Source: Stakelama pacifica (GTDB taxonomy: Bacteria > Pseudomonadota > Alphaproteobacteria > Sphingomonadales > Sphingomonadaceae). From it: a DNA stretch of 64,000 bases. Made by a program: the position numbers and the translations under genes. The stretch spans positions 186,001-250,000 of the forward strand of contig NZ_SNWD01000004.1 in NCBI RefSeq assembly GCF_004361835.1, given 5' to 3'. Positions 44,621 to 54,233 of this stretch are shown here, one piece after another. Under the pieces are notes generated by a model. That model saw only the letters and a program-made list of their open reading frames with translations. It did no database searches and was not told the DNA's origin. How positions within the stretch are numbered: the first letter of the stretch is position 1; each line of letters opens with the position of its first letter.

Positions 44621-46564
44621 ATGACGAGACTGTTCGCGGCCTGTGCGCTGATGCTGACCGCAATGCCGGCCATGGCGCAGGATTATCAGCCGCGAGAGAC
44701 GTTCGCCCCGCTCGACCTTGGCCAGTCGGTCAATCGCTATCGCTCGGCCGACGGCATGCCCGGCCCCGATTACTGGCAGAACAAGGCGGATTATGCGATC
44801 CGCGCGACGCTGGATACCAAGGCCAAGGTTTTGCGCGGGTCGGAGCGGATCACCTATACCAATAACAGCCCCGATACGCTGCGTGTGCTGTGGCTGCACC
44901 TCGAACAGAATCTCTACAAACCCGAATCGCGCGGCCATATGGCGAGCGGCGGCGAACCGCGCGGCACCACCAGCGGCGACATCATCGATTCGGCCAGCAT
45001 TACGCTCGGCAAGGGCGCGGCACAGGCGGTCGAGCCGCTGATCGACGATACGCGAATGCAGATCCGTCTGCCCGCACCGCTGAAACCCGGCGAAAGCGTT
45101 AGCATCGATATCGCATGGCACTTCACCATTCCCGGCAAATTTGGCGGGCGCATGGCGTGGGGCACGTCAAAGGGCGGGGAGATTTACGACCTTGCCCAAT
45201 GGTATCCGCGCATGGCGGTGTATGACGATATTCGCGGCTGGGACGCGCTGCCCTATCTCGCGCAGGAATTTTACAGCGAATATGGCGATTTCGATTACTG
45301 GCTGACCGTGCCGAGCGACATGATCGTTGCAGGGTCGGGCGAGCTGATGAACCCGGACGAGGTGCTGACCGGCGAGCAGGTTCGCCGCCTGAAACAGGCA
45401 AAGGAATCGGACAAGACGGTGATGATCCGATCGCCGCAGGAAATCACCGACCCGGCCAGCCGCCCGAAGCGCGGGGGCACGCTGACCTGGCATTTCCGCA
45501 TGAAGGATACGCGCGATGTCGCATGGACGGCGTCGAACCAGTTTGCGTGGGACGCCGCGCGGATCAATCTGCCGGGCGGCAAGAGCGCGCTTGCCCAGTC
45601 GGTCTATCCCGCCGAGAGCGCCGGGGAAGATCGCTGGGGCCGCTCGACCGAATATGTGAAGGACACGGTCGAGCGTTTTTCGGCCAAATGGTTCCCCTAT
45701 CCCTGGCCCAATGCGATCAATGTGGCGGGTCCTGCCACCGGCATGGAATATCCGGGCATCGTGTTCGACGGGATCGACGACAAGGGCAAGGACCTGTTCT
45801 GGATCACCGCGCATGAGATCGGCCATAGCTGGTTCCCGATGATCGTCGGGTTCGACGAGCGGCGGCATGCGTGGATGGATGAAGGCTTCAACACCTTTAT
45901 CGACGTCTATCAGTCGGATGAGTTCAACAACGGCGAATATGGCCCGAAACGCGACGGCGAATATGCGCCGGGCGGCGGCAATCCGGTGAATGAGATTCTG
46001 CCGCTGCTCGCCGACCCGCAAGCCCCGCCGATCCTTGCCCGCGCCGATACGGTGATCGAGAAATATCGCCACCCGGTGACCTATTTCAAATCGGCGCTTG
46101 GCCTCATTCTGCTGCGCGAACAGATTTTGGGGCCGGAGCGGTTCGACGCCGCGTTCCGGCGCTTTACTGCGGCGTGGGCGTTCAAGCACCCGCAACCCGC
46201 CGATTTCTTCCGCGCAATGGCGAGCGATGCGGGCGAGGATTTGGATTATTGGTGGCGCGGCTGGTATTATAATAACTGGCAGATGGACCTTGCCGTTACC
46301 GGCATTTCCTATGTCGACAAAGACCCGGCAAAGGGCGCGCTGGTCAGTGTGACGTCAAAGGACAAGCTGGTCATGCCGGCAACGCTGCGCGTGACCTTTG
46401 CCGATGGCAGCGTGAAGAATATCCGCCTGCCCGCCGAAACCTGGATTTGTCAGGCGACCAGCGCAGTGCCGGTCGGCGGCACAGCCAAGGTGGTGAAGGC
46501 GGAAATCGATCCCGACCACAAGCTGCCCGACAAGGATCGCGGGAATAACAGCTTGAGCGGCTAA
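44621..46564 (+). CDS. Secreted M1-family zinc metallopeptidase
   Basis: A 647-residue aminopeptidase-like enzyme with a signal peptide (MTRLFAACALMLTAMPAMAQ). The zinc site is HEIGHSW (His398, His402) with the third ligand Glu in WMDEGFNTF. An N-terminal beta-sandwich (ITYTNNSPDTLRVLWLHLEQN, RLPAPLKPGESVSIDIAWHF) is the usual M1 domain I. The typical exopeptidase GAMEN motif reads as GMEYPG here, as in several bacterial M1 outliers. It probably degrades peptides in the periplasm. Confidence 0.92.
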   Translation: MTRLFAACALMLTAMPAMAQDYQPRETFAPLDLGQSVNRYRSADGMPGPDYWQNKADYAIRATLDTKAKVLRGSERITYTNNSPDTLRVLWLHLEQNLYKPESRGHMASGGEPRGTTSGDIIDSASITLGKGAAQAVEPLIDDTRMQIRLPAPLKPGESVSIDIAWHFTIPGKFGGRMAWGTSKGGEIYDLAQWYPRMAVYDDIRGWDALPYLAQEFYSEYGDFDYWLTVPSDMIVAGSGELMNPDEVLTGEQVRRLKQAKESDKTVMIRSPQEITDPASRPKRGGTLTWHFRMKDTRDVAWTASNQFAWDAARINLPGGKSALAQSVYPAESAGEDRWGRSTEYVKDTVERFSAKWFPYPWPNAINVAGPATGMEYPGIVFDGIDDKGKDLFWITAHEIGHSWFPMIVGFDERRHAWMDEGFNTFIDVYQSDEFNNGEYGPKRDGEYAPGGGNPVNEILPLLADPQAPPILARADTVIEKYRHPVTYFKSALGLILLREQILGPERFDAAFRRFTAAWAFKHPQPADFFRAMASDAGEDLDYWWRGWYYNNWQMDLAVTGISYVDKDPAKGALVSVTSKDKLVMPATLRVTFADGSVKNIRLPAETWICQATSAVPVGGTAKVVKAEIDPDHKLPDKDRGNNSLSG

Positions 46565-46591
46565 AGGGGCAAACGCATCAGGTCTTACTGT

Positions 46592-46679
46592 CGTCATCGC
46601 GAGGAGCGCAGCGACGAAGCGATCCACTGGGGCCAGCACTGAACTGGATTGCCGCGCCCCTGCGGGGCTCGCAATGACG
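46592..46679 (+). repeat. Family A palindromic repeat, copy 3
   Basis: An 88-bp element from CGTCATCGCGAGGAGCGCAG to GGCTCGCAATGACG. The arms match copies 2 and 4, with a different centre. It lies just after the M1 peptidase stop. Confidence 0.85.
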
Positions 46680-46697
46680 ACCTTGAGCTATTTCGCT

Positions 46698-47997
<1,300 letters not shown>

Positions 47998-48013
47998 GTT
48001 CTGGAGAGTGTCG

Positions 48014-48217
48014 ATGAGTGACCAGCCCGAAAACGAAATCACCGCAGCCGCGCGAGAGGCAAAGGCAGCACGCGACGGCGCCGGGACGGGTCCGGAACCG
48101 GGGCAGGATCGCAAGAAGAAGTGGCCGCTCGCGGCAGCCGGGATCGGCATCGGCGTGGGATCGGCAGCGCTTGCCGCAGCGGCGCTCTACGCCGCGACAT
48201 CCCGGCGCAAGGGCTGA
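48014..48217 (+). CDS. Small membrane protein downstream of tgt
   Basis: A 67-residue protein with a polar N-terminal half (SDQPENEITAAAREAKAARDGAG), a KKK cluster and one Ala/Gly-rich helix (PLAAAGIGIGVGSAALAAAALYAA) ending in SRRKG. GGAGAG precedes the ATG by ~7 bases, and it likely shares the tgt transcript. The function is unknown. Confidence 0.65.
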   Translation: MSDQPENEITAAAREAKAARDGAGTGPEPGQDRKKKWPLAAAGIGIGVGSAALAAAALYAATSRRKG

Positions 48218-48254
48218 TACAGAACGGCGCCGATCCGAACATGTCGCAGCAAGG

Positions 48255-48277
48255 TAAAGCGATCCGGAGCGGCGCAC
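48255..48277 (+). repeat. Possible left half of an interrupted family A repeat
   Basis: AAAGCGATCCGGAGCG at 48259-48274 matches the left half of repeat A copy 2. The right half occurs ~225 bases further on (48500-48536). Between them lies a family B element. Confidence 0.45.
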
Positions 48278-48331
48278 AGCCCGCAGTCTTGCATCGCGCC
48301 GCTCAGCGCAGCCATAGCGCCCCACGCCAAC

Positions 48332-48434
48332 GGCCCCGGCCTCCGCCGGGGCGACGCATGGGGTTAGCGGCTTGTATCACCGGCTTGTGTGCACCGCGAT
48401 TTCTACAATCGTCGCCCCGGCGGAGGCCGGGGCC
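48332..48434. repeat. Family B palindromic repeat, intergenic copy
   Basis: Nearly perfect 25-bp arms: GGCCCCGGCCTCCGCCGGGG-CGACG (48332-48356) and CGTCGCCCCGGCGGAGGCCG-GGGCC (48410-48434), with a 53-base spacer. It lies in the 401-bp gap between the small membrane protein gene and the gene at 48619. I see no gene in that gap. Confidence 0.85.
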
Positions 48435-48499
48435 GCTGCCGTTTGCCATCCCCATCCCGAAGCAGCCTTTACGAGCGATCGCCGACGCGCGCGTGCCGC

Positions 48500-48536
48500 G
48501 CTGGATTGCGGCGCCCCTTCGGGGCTCGCAATGACG
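48500..48536 (+). repeat. Family A palindromic repeat, right half only
   Basis: GCTGGATTGCGGCGCCCCTT continuing to GGGGCTCGCAATGACG, identical in most positions to the right half of copies 3 and 4. No matching left half is adjacent. Confidence 0.75.
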
Positions 48537-48618
48537 ATGTCGGGCTCGGTGGGGATCAACAGGTGGATATGACCGCAAAAGCCGCCCCCTGCCCTGCGGC
48601 TGGGGGCGGCGCGATAGG

Positions 48619-48942
48619 TTAGCGGCGATACACGGGCCGGCGATTATTGTCCTGCCGCTCGTACCGCACTTTCGCCTGCAATGCGGCATAGCGGCGGTCG
48701 AGATCGCGTGCTTCGGCTCGGCTGATGCCATGGCCGCTGCGGCGATAGCGATATTCGAGCTTAGCGATCCGGCTATATTCGGCCCGCAGCGCGCGCGCCT
48801 CGCGATGGCTCAGCGCACCGCGCTGGGCGCTGCGATCGATCTGGCGCTCGATGCCCGCACGATAGGGCGCGGCGGAGGCAGCGGCGGGCAGCATGGCGGT
48901 TGCAATGCCCAGCCCGGCGATGATCAGGGTGAATTTCTTCAT
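48619..48942 (-). CDS. Secreted Arg-rich hypothetical protein
   Basis: A 107-residue protein with a signal peptide (MKKFTLIIAGLGIATAMLPAAASA) and a highly charged helical mature part. In it two similar segments recur: QIDRSAQRGALSHREARALRAEYSRIAKLEYRYR and SGHGISRAEARDLDRRYAALQAKVRYE. AAGGAG lies ahead of the ATG. This kind of short 'Reg..L(S/T).EA..L...Y..I' repeat protein is common in sphingomonads; its role is unknown. Confidence 0.8.
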   Translation of the reverse strand: MKKFTLIIAGLGIATAMLPAAASAAPYRAGIERQIDRSAQRGALSHREARALRAEYSRIAKLEYRYRRSGHGISRAEARDLDRRYAALQAKVRYERQDNNRRPVYRR

Positions 48943-49093
48943 GGCGGCTACTCCTTCAACCCGCCGGAACGCTCCGGCATGAAGGTGAAGATGGGCGGCA
49001 CCTGTATCGCCGATATCTCCACAGCCGCCCGAAAGTGTCACCGATTGTAACGAAGCGGGAAAGTCCGTTCAGGAACGACACCCCGCCTCCGGA

Positions 49094-50713
49094 TCAGCCG
49101 CCGCCCGGCCCCTTGCTTTCCATCGGTGCGCGGCTCGGCACCTGCTGGCCGTCGGGCCGCGGCCCCTGTGTCCAGTCGATCCGGTACAGATCGAACCGGC
49201 GGTCGGTCAGGTTGCGCACCGTTCCTTCCGCACGTGCCCAGGTAAGGTCGGCGAGGTTCACGTCCGCGATCGTCAGCGCCTCGATATTCTCGCTCGCCTC
49301 CGCCGCGATGCCGTCGCGGGCAAAGGGGAAATCGCACGGCGTGATGATCGCGCTCTGGGCATATTGAATGTCCATATTGTCGACGCCGGGCAGATTGCCG
49401 ACATTGCCGCTCATCACCACGAAGCACTGATTTTCGATCGCGCGGGCCTGTGCGCAATAGCGCACGCGCATATAGCCCTGACGATTATCGGTGCAGAACG
49501 GCACGAAGATGATTCGCGCGCCTTCATCGACCAGCCGCCGGGCAAGCTCGGGAAATTCGCTGTCGTAACAGATCAGCACGCCGACCGGGCCGATATCGGT
49601 CTGGATCACATCGACGCTGTCGCCGCCCTTGATCTTCCACCAATAGGCTTCGTTGGGGGTGGGGTGCAGCTTTTCCTGCGCATGCACCGATCCGTCGCGA
49701 AGGCACACATAAGCGACATTCTGAATGTCGCCGTCATCGGTGCGCGTCGGATGCGAACCGCCGACGATGTTGATGTTATAGCGCAGCGCCATGTCGCTCA
49801 GTGCATCGACAAGCGGCTGGCGATGGTCGGTCAGCCGGTCGATCGCCTCCATCGGCGATAATTTCTTTCGCTCGAACGAGAGCAGCGAGAGCGAGCAAAG
49901 CTCCGGGAAGCAAATGAAATCGCATTCATAGCTCGCCGCGACATCGACGAAATATTCGACATTGCGGATGAATTCGTCGAAATCCTTAACCGCACGCGCC
50001 TGCAGCTGGCAGGTGGCGAGCCGGACGCTTTCGATATCGCGCGGTACGCGATGCGTCGGCGGCTCATCGGGATCGACATAGGGGTTGCGCCAGACCATGT
50101 GCGCCGCCATCGCCATCGACGCTTTGTCTTCAGGCAGATAATTTTCGAGCACGCCGATCGGTTCGAAGCCGTTGGAAAGCTGGAACCCTATGACGGGATC
50201 CTTGATCTTCCCCTCGCGCACCTTTTCGACATAGTCGACCGGTCCGTCGACTTTGTTCCGGTTGCGGCGATAGTTCGGCATCCGCCCGGCAAAGACGATG
50301 CCTTTCAACTCCAGCCGTTCGCAGAGCGCGCGGCGCGCTTCATACAGGCGCTTGCCGATGCGCAGACCGCGCTGCTTCGAATCCACCGCCATTTCATAGC
50401 CGTAGAGCCAGTCGCCGGTGGGATCATGGCGACTGCCGAACCCGTTGCCGGTGATGCTTTCCCAGTCATGGGGGGCAAGCGCGACATGCTCATCGATCCG
50501 GCTGGCAGCGCAATAGCCGACGACTTCGCCTTCATAGAGCGCGACGAACTGCCCGGCGGGGAAATTGTTGATCTGTCCCCGGATCATACCGGGGGTATAG
50601 TTTTCGACGCCCGGATATGCGGCATAGACCCTGCCGATCAGCGACAGGATGCCGGGAATATCCCCGGTGGTGGCGTTGCGGACTTCCAGTTTCGCCGGCG
50701 AGCGTGTCGACAT
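49094..50713 (-). CDS. GNAT acetyltransferase-carbon-nitrogen hydrolase fusion
   Basis: A 539-residue two-domain protein. Residues ~10-200 form a GNAT acetyltransferase (VRNATTGDIPGILSLIGRVY; GYEMAVDSKQRGLRIGKRLYEARRALCERL, the acetyl-CoA site). Residues ~228-515 form a nitrilase-superfamily amidase with all three catalytic residues: Glu in CFPELCS, Lys in AQEKLHPTPNE, and Cys382 in LICYDSEFPELARRL. Both domains look active. The combination suggests acylation and deamidation of related substrates, but the substrate is unknown. The C-terminal ~20 residues are Pro-rich. Confidence 0.9.
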   Translation of the reverse strand: MSTRSPAKLEVRNATTGDIPGILSLIGRVYAAYPGVENYTPGMIRGQINNFPAGQFVALYEGEVVGYCAASRIDEHVALAPHDWESITGNGFGSRHDPTGDWLYGYEMAVDSKQRGLRIGKRLYEARRALCERLELKGIVFAGRMPNYRRNRNKVDGPVDYVEKVREGKIKDPVIGFQLSNGFEPIGVLENYLPEDKASMAMAAHMVWRNPYVDPDEPPTHRVPRDIESVRLATCQLQARAVKDFDEFIRNVEYFVDVAASYECDFICFPELCSLSLLSFERKKLSPMEAIDRLTDHRQPLVDALSDMALRYNINIVGGSHPTRTDDGDIQNVAYVCLRDGSVHAQEKLHPTPNEAYWWKIKGGDSVDVIQTDIGPVGVLICYDSEFPELARRLVDEGARIIFVPFCTDNRQGYMRVRYCAQARAIENQCFVVMSGNVGNLPGVDNMDIQYAQSAIITPCDFPFARDGIAAEASENIEALTIADVNLADLTWARAEGTVRNLTDRRFDLYRIDWTQGPRPDGQQVPSRAPMESKGPGGG

Positions 50714-50816
50714 TCAATTCCCTCTTGTTCGTTGCCTATGCGAACCAATCGGGTGCGAGGGTGGTTCCGGAGATGGTGGAGACTTATACGATGCTGCCGC
50801 TCCCGGAGCGGATCGT

Positions 50817-50908
50817 CGTCATCGCGAGGAGCGCAGCGACGAAGCGATCCAGAGCGATGGCGCGTGTCGCTTCTGGATTGCCGCGCCCCTTCGGGGCTCG
50901 CAATGACG
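50817..50908 (+). repeat. Family A palindromic repeat, copy 4
   Basis: A 92-bp element from CGTCATCGCGAGGAGCGCAG to GGGGCTCGCAATGACG. It lies in the 234-bp gap between recN's stop and the start of the fusion gene on the minus strand. Confidence 0.85.
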
Positions 50909-50947
50909 TTGGTGCAACAGGCTCGGTCGCCGCAAAGCGCCTCGCGC

Positions 50948-52618
50948 TTATAGCAGCGAGGGTTCGAGCAGCCGTTTTGCCTGTGCGCGCGCTTCGTCGG
51001 TGATTTCGGCACCCGAAAGCATCCGGGCGATTTCCTCGCGCCGTTCCTTCGAGTCGAGCGGGGTGACACCGGTGCGCGTCACCGTGCCGTCATTCGATTT
51101 GGCGATCAGCATATGGCGATTGCCGCGCGCCGCGACCTGCGGGCTGTGCGTGACGACCAGCACCTGCGCGCTCTGGGCGAGCCGCGACAGACGCTCGCCG
51201 ATCGCGCTTGCCACCGCGCCGCCGACCCCGCGATCGATTTCGTCGAAAATCAGCGTCTGCGCCCCGCCCTTTTCGGCCAGCGCGACCTTCAGCGCGAGGA
51301 TGAAGCGCGACAATTCGCCGCCGCTGGCGATTTTCGCGAGCGGGCCGAAGGGCGATCCCGGATTGGTCGCGATCTCGAACTCCACCCGGTCGCTGCCGGT
51401 CGCCGACCATTGCGCCTCGGCAAGCGGCTCCACCGTGGTCCGGAATTTCGCGGCATCGAGCTTCAGCGGCTTCAATTCGCTCGCCACCGCCGCATCAAGC
51501 CGGGTCGCCGCGTCGATCCGCGCCCGGTGCAGCGAATCGGCCGCCTTGCGATAGGCGGCCTGCGCTTCGGCTGCGGCCTTTTCCAGTGCCTCAAGCTCCG
51601 CCCCGCCGCTTTCCAGCCGGGCGAGCCGTGCCGACAGCTGCTCGGCGAGCGCGGCGAGCTCATCGGGCTGCACGCGATGTTTGCGCGCAAGGCCGCGCAG
51701 TTCGAACAGCCGCGCCTCATCGGCTTCCAGCTGGACGGGATCGAAAGCGAGCGCTTCGGCCGCTGCATCGACCTTTTCCTGTGCGGCAGCGCCCTCGATG
51801 ATCGCGCGGTCGATCGCGGCGAGCGCTTCGCCCAGCGCCTCGTGATCCTCCGCCACGCGCTCCAGAATCCGCGCTGCCTGACGCAGCCGGGCGAGCCCGC
51901 CGTCCGATCCTTCGAGCAGATCGGCGATGCCTTGCAGGTCAGCGGCGATCTTCTCGCCGCGCTGCATTCCGGCGCGGCGTTCGGCGAGTTCCTCTTCCTC
52001 CCCGCCGCGCGGCGCGAATGCGGTCAGTTCGGCAACGGCATGTTCCAGCCATTCGCGATCGCGTTCGGCAGCGTCATGCGATTCGCGCGCCTCCTCCAGC
52101 GCAGCCATCGCGTCGCGCCAGCGGCGATGCGCAGCGGCCACGCCCGCGACATCGAGCTTGCCGTAAATATCGAGCAGCTGGCGGTGGCCGCGTGCATTGA
52201 GCAGCCCGCGATCGTCGTGCTGGCCATGAATTTCGACGAGATGGCGCGATAATTCGCGCAGCAGCCCGGCAGAGGCCGGCTGATCGTTGACGAAGGCGCG
52301 GCTGCCGCCATCGGCCTTGACCAGCCGCCGGATCATCAGCGGTTCGCCCGGTTCGCGCGCTATGCCGTTTTCGTCGAGCAGCGCTGCGATCGCACTGCCG
52401 TCGTCCGGTGTCAGAAAGCTCGCCGTCACCACCGCCTGATCGGCACCGCTGCGCACCAGCGAAGTTTCGCCTCGCCCGCCCAGCGCAAGGCCGAGCGCGT
52501 CGAGCAGGATCGATTTGCCGGCCCCGGTTTCGCCGGTCAGCACGCCGAGACCGGGAGCGAAATCGAGGTCGAGCGCCTCGATCAGCACGACATCGCGGAT
52601 CGAAAGCCCGGTCAGCAT
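50948..52618 (-). CDS. recN: DNA repair protein RecN
   Basis: A 556-residue SMC-like ATPase that acts at double-strand breaks. The Walker A GETGAGKS is at residues 29-36 within LTGLSIRDVVLIEALDLDFAPGLGVLTGETGAGKSILLDALGLALGGR. A long coiled coil follows. The ABC signature ASGGELSRFILALKVAL, Walker B TLIFDEIDRGVGG and LVVTHSPQVAARG complete the head. It begins 28 bases after the bamD stop and is probably co-transcribed. No LexA-type box was found directly in front. Confidence 0.96.
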   Translation of the reverse strand: MLTGLSIRDVVLIEALDLDFAPGLGVLTGETGAGKSILLDALGLALGGRGETSLVRSGADQAVVTASFLTPDDGSAIAALLDENGIAREPGEPLMIRRLVKADGGSRAFVNDQPASAGLLRELSRHLVEIHGQHDDRGLLNARGHRQLLDIYGKLDVAGVAAAHRRWRDAMAALEEARESHDAAERDREWLEHAVAELTAFAPRGGEEEELAERRAGMQRGEKIAADLQGIADLLEGSDGGLARLRQAARILERVAEDHEALGEALAAIDRAIIEGAAAQEKVDAAAEALAFDPVQLEADEARLFELRGLARKHRVQPDELAALAEQLSARLARLESGGAELEALEKAAAEAQAAYRKAADSLHRARIDAATRLDAAVASELKPLKLDAAKFRTTVEPLAEAQWSATGSDRVEFEIATNPGSPFGPLAKIASGGELSRFILALKVALAEKGGAQTLIFDEIDRGVGGAVASAIGERLSRLAQSAQVLVVTHSPQVAARGNRHMLIAKSNDGTVTRTGVTPLDSKERREEIARMLSGAEITDEARAQAKRLLEPSLL

Positions 52619-52646
52619 AGGATGCGGCCCGTCACCGCGCGCCTGC

Positions 52647-53444
52647 TCAGGCCCCGGCGGCGGCCACCGCCGGCGCCTTATCCTCCATGAGCGTATAAGC
52701 GCGCTCATACCATTTGCTGCCCGGATAATTGGCGCCGAGCACGGCTGCGGTCTTTTTCGCTTCTTCGGGCAGGCCCATCGCCAGATAGGTTTCGGTAAGC
52801 CGCATCAGCGCTTCGGGCACATGAGTCGTGGTCTGATATTTATCGATGACCAGCTGGAACCGCTCGGTCGCGGCGAGCCAGTTGCCGCGCTGTTCATAGA
52901 AACGGCCGACTTCCATTTCCTTGCCCGCGAGATGATCCTCGACCAGATCGAGTTTCAGCCGGGCATCGGCGGCATAGCGCGTCTGCGGATAACGACGGGC
53001 GAGTTCGCCCAGTGCCGCCTTTGCCTGTTCGGTGATCTTCTGATCGCGATCGACATCGGCGATCTGCTCATAATAGCTCAGACCCACCAGATAATAGGCA
53101 TAAGGCGCGCTGGGGCTGCCCGGATGTTCGGCGATGAAGCGCTGTGCCGACTGAATCGACTGGGTATAATCGCGGTTCATATAATAGCTGAACGCGCCCA
53201 TCAGCTGCGCCCGGCGCGCCCAGACCGAAAAGGGATGCTGACGCTCCACCTCGTCGAACAGCTTCGCGGCGATTTCATACTGGCCGCGATCGAGCTTGTC
53301 CTTCGCCGCCGAATAGAGCGTGCCGACATCGCGCGCGACATAAGGCAGATCCTTGCTCGCCTTTGTCGAGGCGCAGCCGGCGGTGACCATCAGGCCGGCC
53401 AGAGACAGGCCGGTGACGAAAGAGCGGTACAGAGTCATACGCAT
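52647..53444 (-). CDS. bamD: Outer-membrane assembly lipoprotein BamD
   Basis: A 265-residue lipoprotein of the BAM complex that folds beta-barrel proteins into the outer membrane. The lipobox is VTAGC (Cys24). Five TPR-like repeats follow: TLYSAAKDKLDRGQYEIAAKLFDEVERQHPFSVWARRAQLMGAFSYY, then SAQRFIAEHPGSPSAPYAYYLVGLSYYEQI, and FYEQRGNWLAATERFQLVIDKYQTTTHVPEALMRL. The bamD-recN order is common in alphaproteobacteria. Confidence 0.95.
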   Translation of the reverse strand: MRMTLYRSFVTGLSLAGLMVTAGCASTKASKDLPYVARDVGTLYSAAKDKLDRGQYEIAAKLFDEVERQHPFSVWARRAQLMGAFSYYMNRDYTQSIQSAQRFIAEHPGSPSAPYAYYLVGLSYYEQIADVDRDQKITEQAKAALGELARRYPQTRYAADARLKLDLVEDHLAGKEMEVGRFYEQRGNWLAATERFQLVIDKYQTTTHVPEALMRLTETYLAMGLPEEAKKTAAVLGANYPGSKWYERAYTLMEDKAPAVAAAGA

Positions 53445-53520
53445 GATGCGTCCTTAGCCGAGCAGCGCAGGGACGAACAACGCTTTTCGTACCGGGTCGA
53501 AAATATCCGCCCTGATGCGG

Positions 53521-53742
53521 TCAGAAGATACCGCCGCCCAGCACCAGCCGGATCGCCGAAACGACCAGCACGAAGATGTTGAGATTGCGCCCCGCCGTCC
53601 CCGCCGACATCGCGCCGATCGCAGCGCCCACCACCGCCATCGGAATCACCAGCCAGTTGAGCCAGCCGAGCAACGGGATAAGTGCGACCAGCGCGAGAAC
53701 GAGCGTCATCAGCCCGGAGAGCACGGAAATAAGGTTCAGCAT
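53521..53742 (-). CDS. Small two- to three-helix membrane protein
   Basis: A 73-residue, almost wholly hydrophobic protein (MLNLISVLSGLMTLVLALVALIPLLGWLNW; IPMAVVGAAIGAMSAGTAGRNLNIFVLVVSAIRLVLGGGIF). It looks like an inner-membrane protein with three short helices and small-residue packing motifs. It has its own promoter region, shared with the divergent crcB. Its function is unknown. Confidence 0.7.
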   Translation of the reverse strand: MLNLISVLSGLMTLVLALVALIPLLGWLNWLVIPMAVVGAAIGAMSAGTAGRNLNIFVLVVSAIRLVLGGGIF

Positions 53743-53815
53743 GGCGATAAAGTGGGGTCGCGGGCGTGTGTTGTCAACATAATACAGCGGCGCGTTCGGA
53801 GCGCGGATTACGTTC

Positions 53816-53844
53816 AGCGCTTTTCCTTATGCACGTTAAGCGCT
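53816..53844. promoter_or_regulatory. Inverted repeat upstream of crcB
   Basis: AGCGCTT (53816-53822) and AAGCGCT (53838-53844) with a 15-base spacer, ending 11 bases before the crcB start. It could be an operator or a leader hairpin that covers the ribosome site. It is not a fluoride riboswitch. Confidence 0.3.
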
Positions 53845-53855
53845 AACGGCGGGGA

Positions 53856-54233
53856 ATGCCGCATCTACTTCTTGTCATGCTGGGCGGTGCCATCGGCGCT
53901 GCCGGGCGTCATCTTCTGGGCCGCGCCGCCCTTGCCCTGATGGGGCCGGGTTTTCCCTGGGGCACCATGGCCGCCAATATATTGGGCGGGCTGCTGATGG
54001 GTCTGCTGGTCGGAACGCTGTCGCGAATCTCTGCGCCGGGCGAGGGACTGCGCCTGTTTCTGGCGGTCGGCGTGCTGGGCGGGTTCACCACCTTTTCCTC
54101 CTTCTCGCTCGACACCGTCAATATGATCGAGCGCGGCCAGATGCTGCCCGCGCTTGTTTATGTGCTGGTGTCGGTGACCGTTTCCATCGCCGCCGTTGCA
54201 GGCGGCATGGCGATCGTTCGGAGCGTCGCATGA
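53856..54233 (+). CDS. crcB: Fluoride ion channel
   Basis: A 125-residue Fluc channel that lets toxic fluoride leave the cell. The four helices are seen with the GGAIGAAGRHLLGR start, GTMAANILGGLLMGLL with the central Asn, and GVLGGFTTFSSFSLDT, which lines the pore. It heads a run of five overlapping genes; its stop overlaps the pseudouridine synthase start by 4 bases. Confidence 0.95.
   Translation: MPHLLLVMLGGAIGAAGRHLLGRAALALMGPGFPWGTMAANILGGLLMGLLVGTLSRISAPGEGLRLFLAVGVLGGFTTFSSFSLDTVNMIERGQMLPALVYVLVSVTVSIAAVAGGMAIVRSVA

Noticed and set aside
48240-48540. A CRISPR-like repeat cluster
   Set aside because: The repeats are few, palindromic, of different families and not evenly spaced; no cas gene is in the window.
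53743-53855. A fluoride riboswitch upstream of crcB
   Set aside because: The conserved GGNGAUG and GCUGAU-type elements are not seen.
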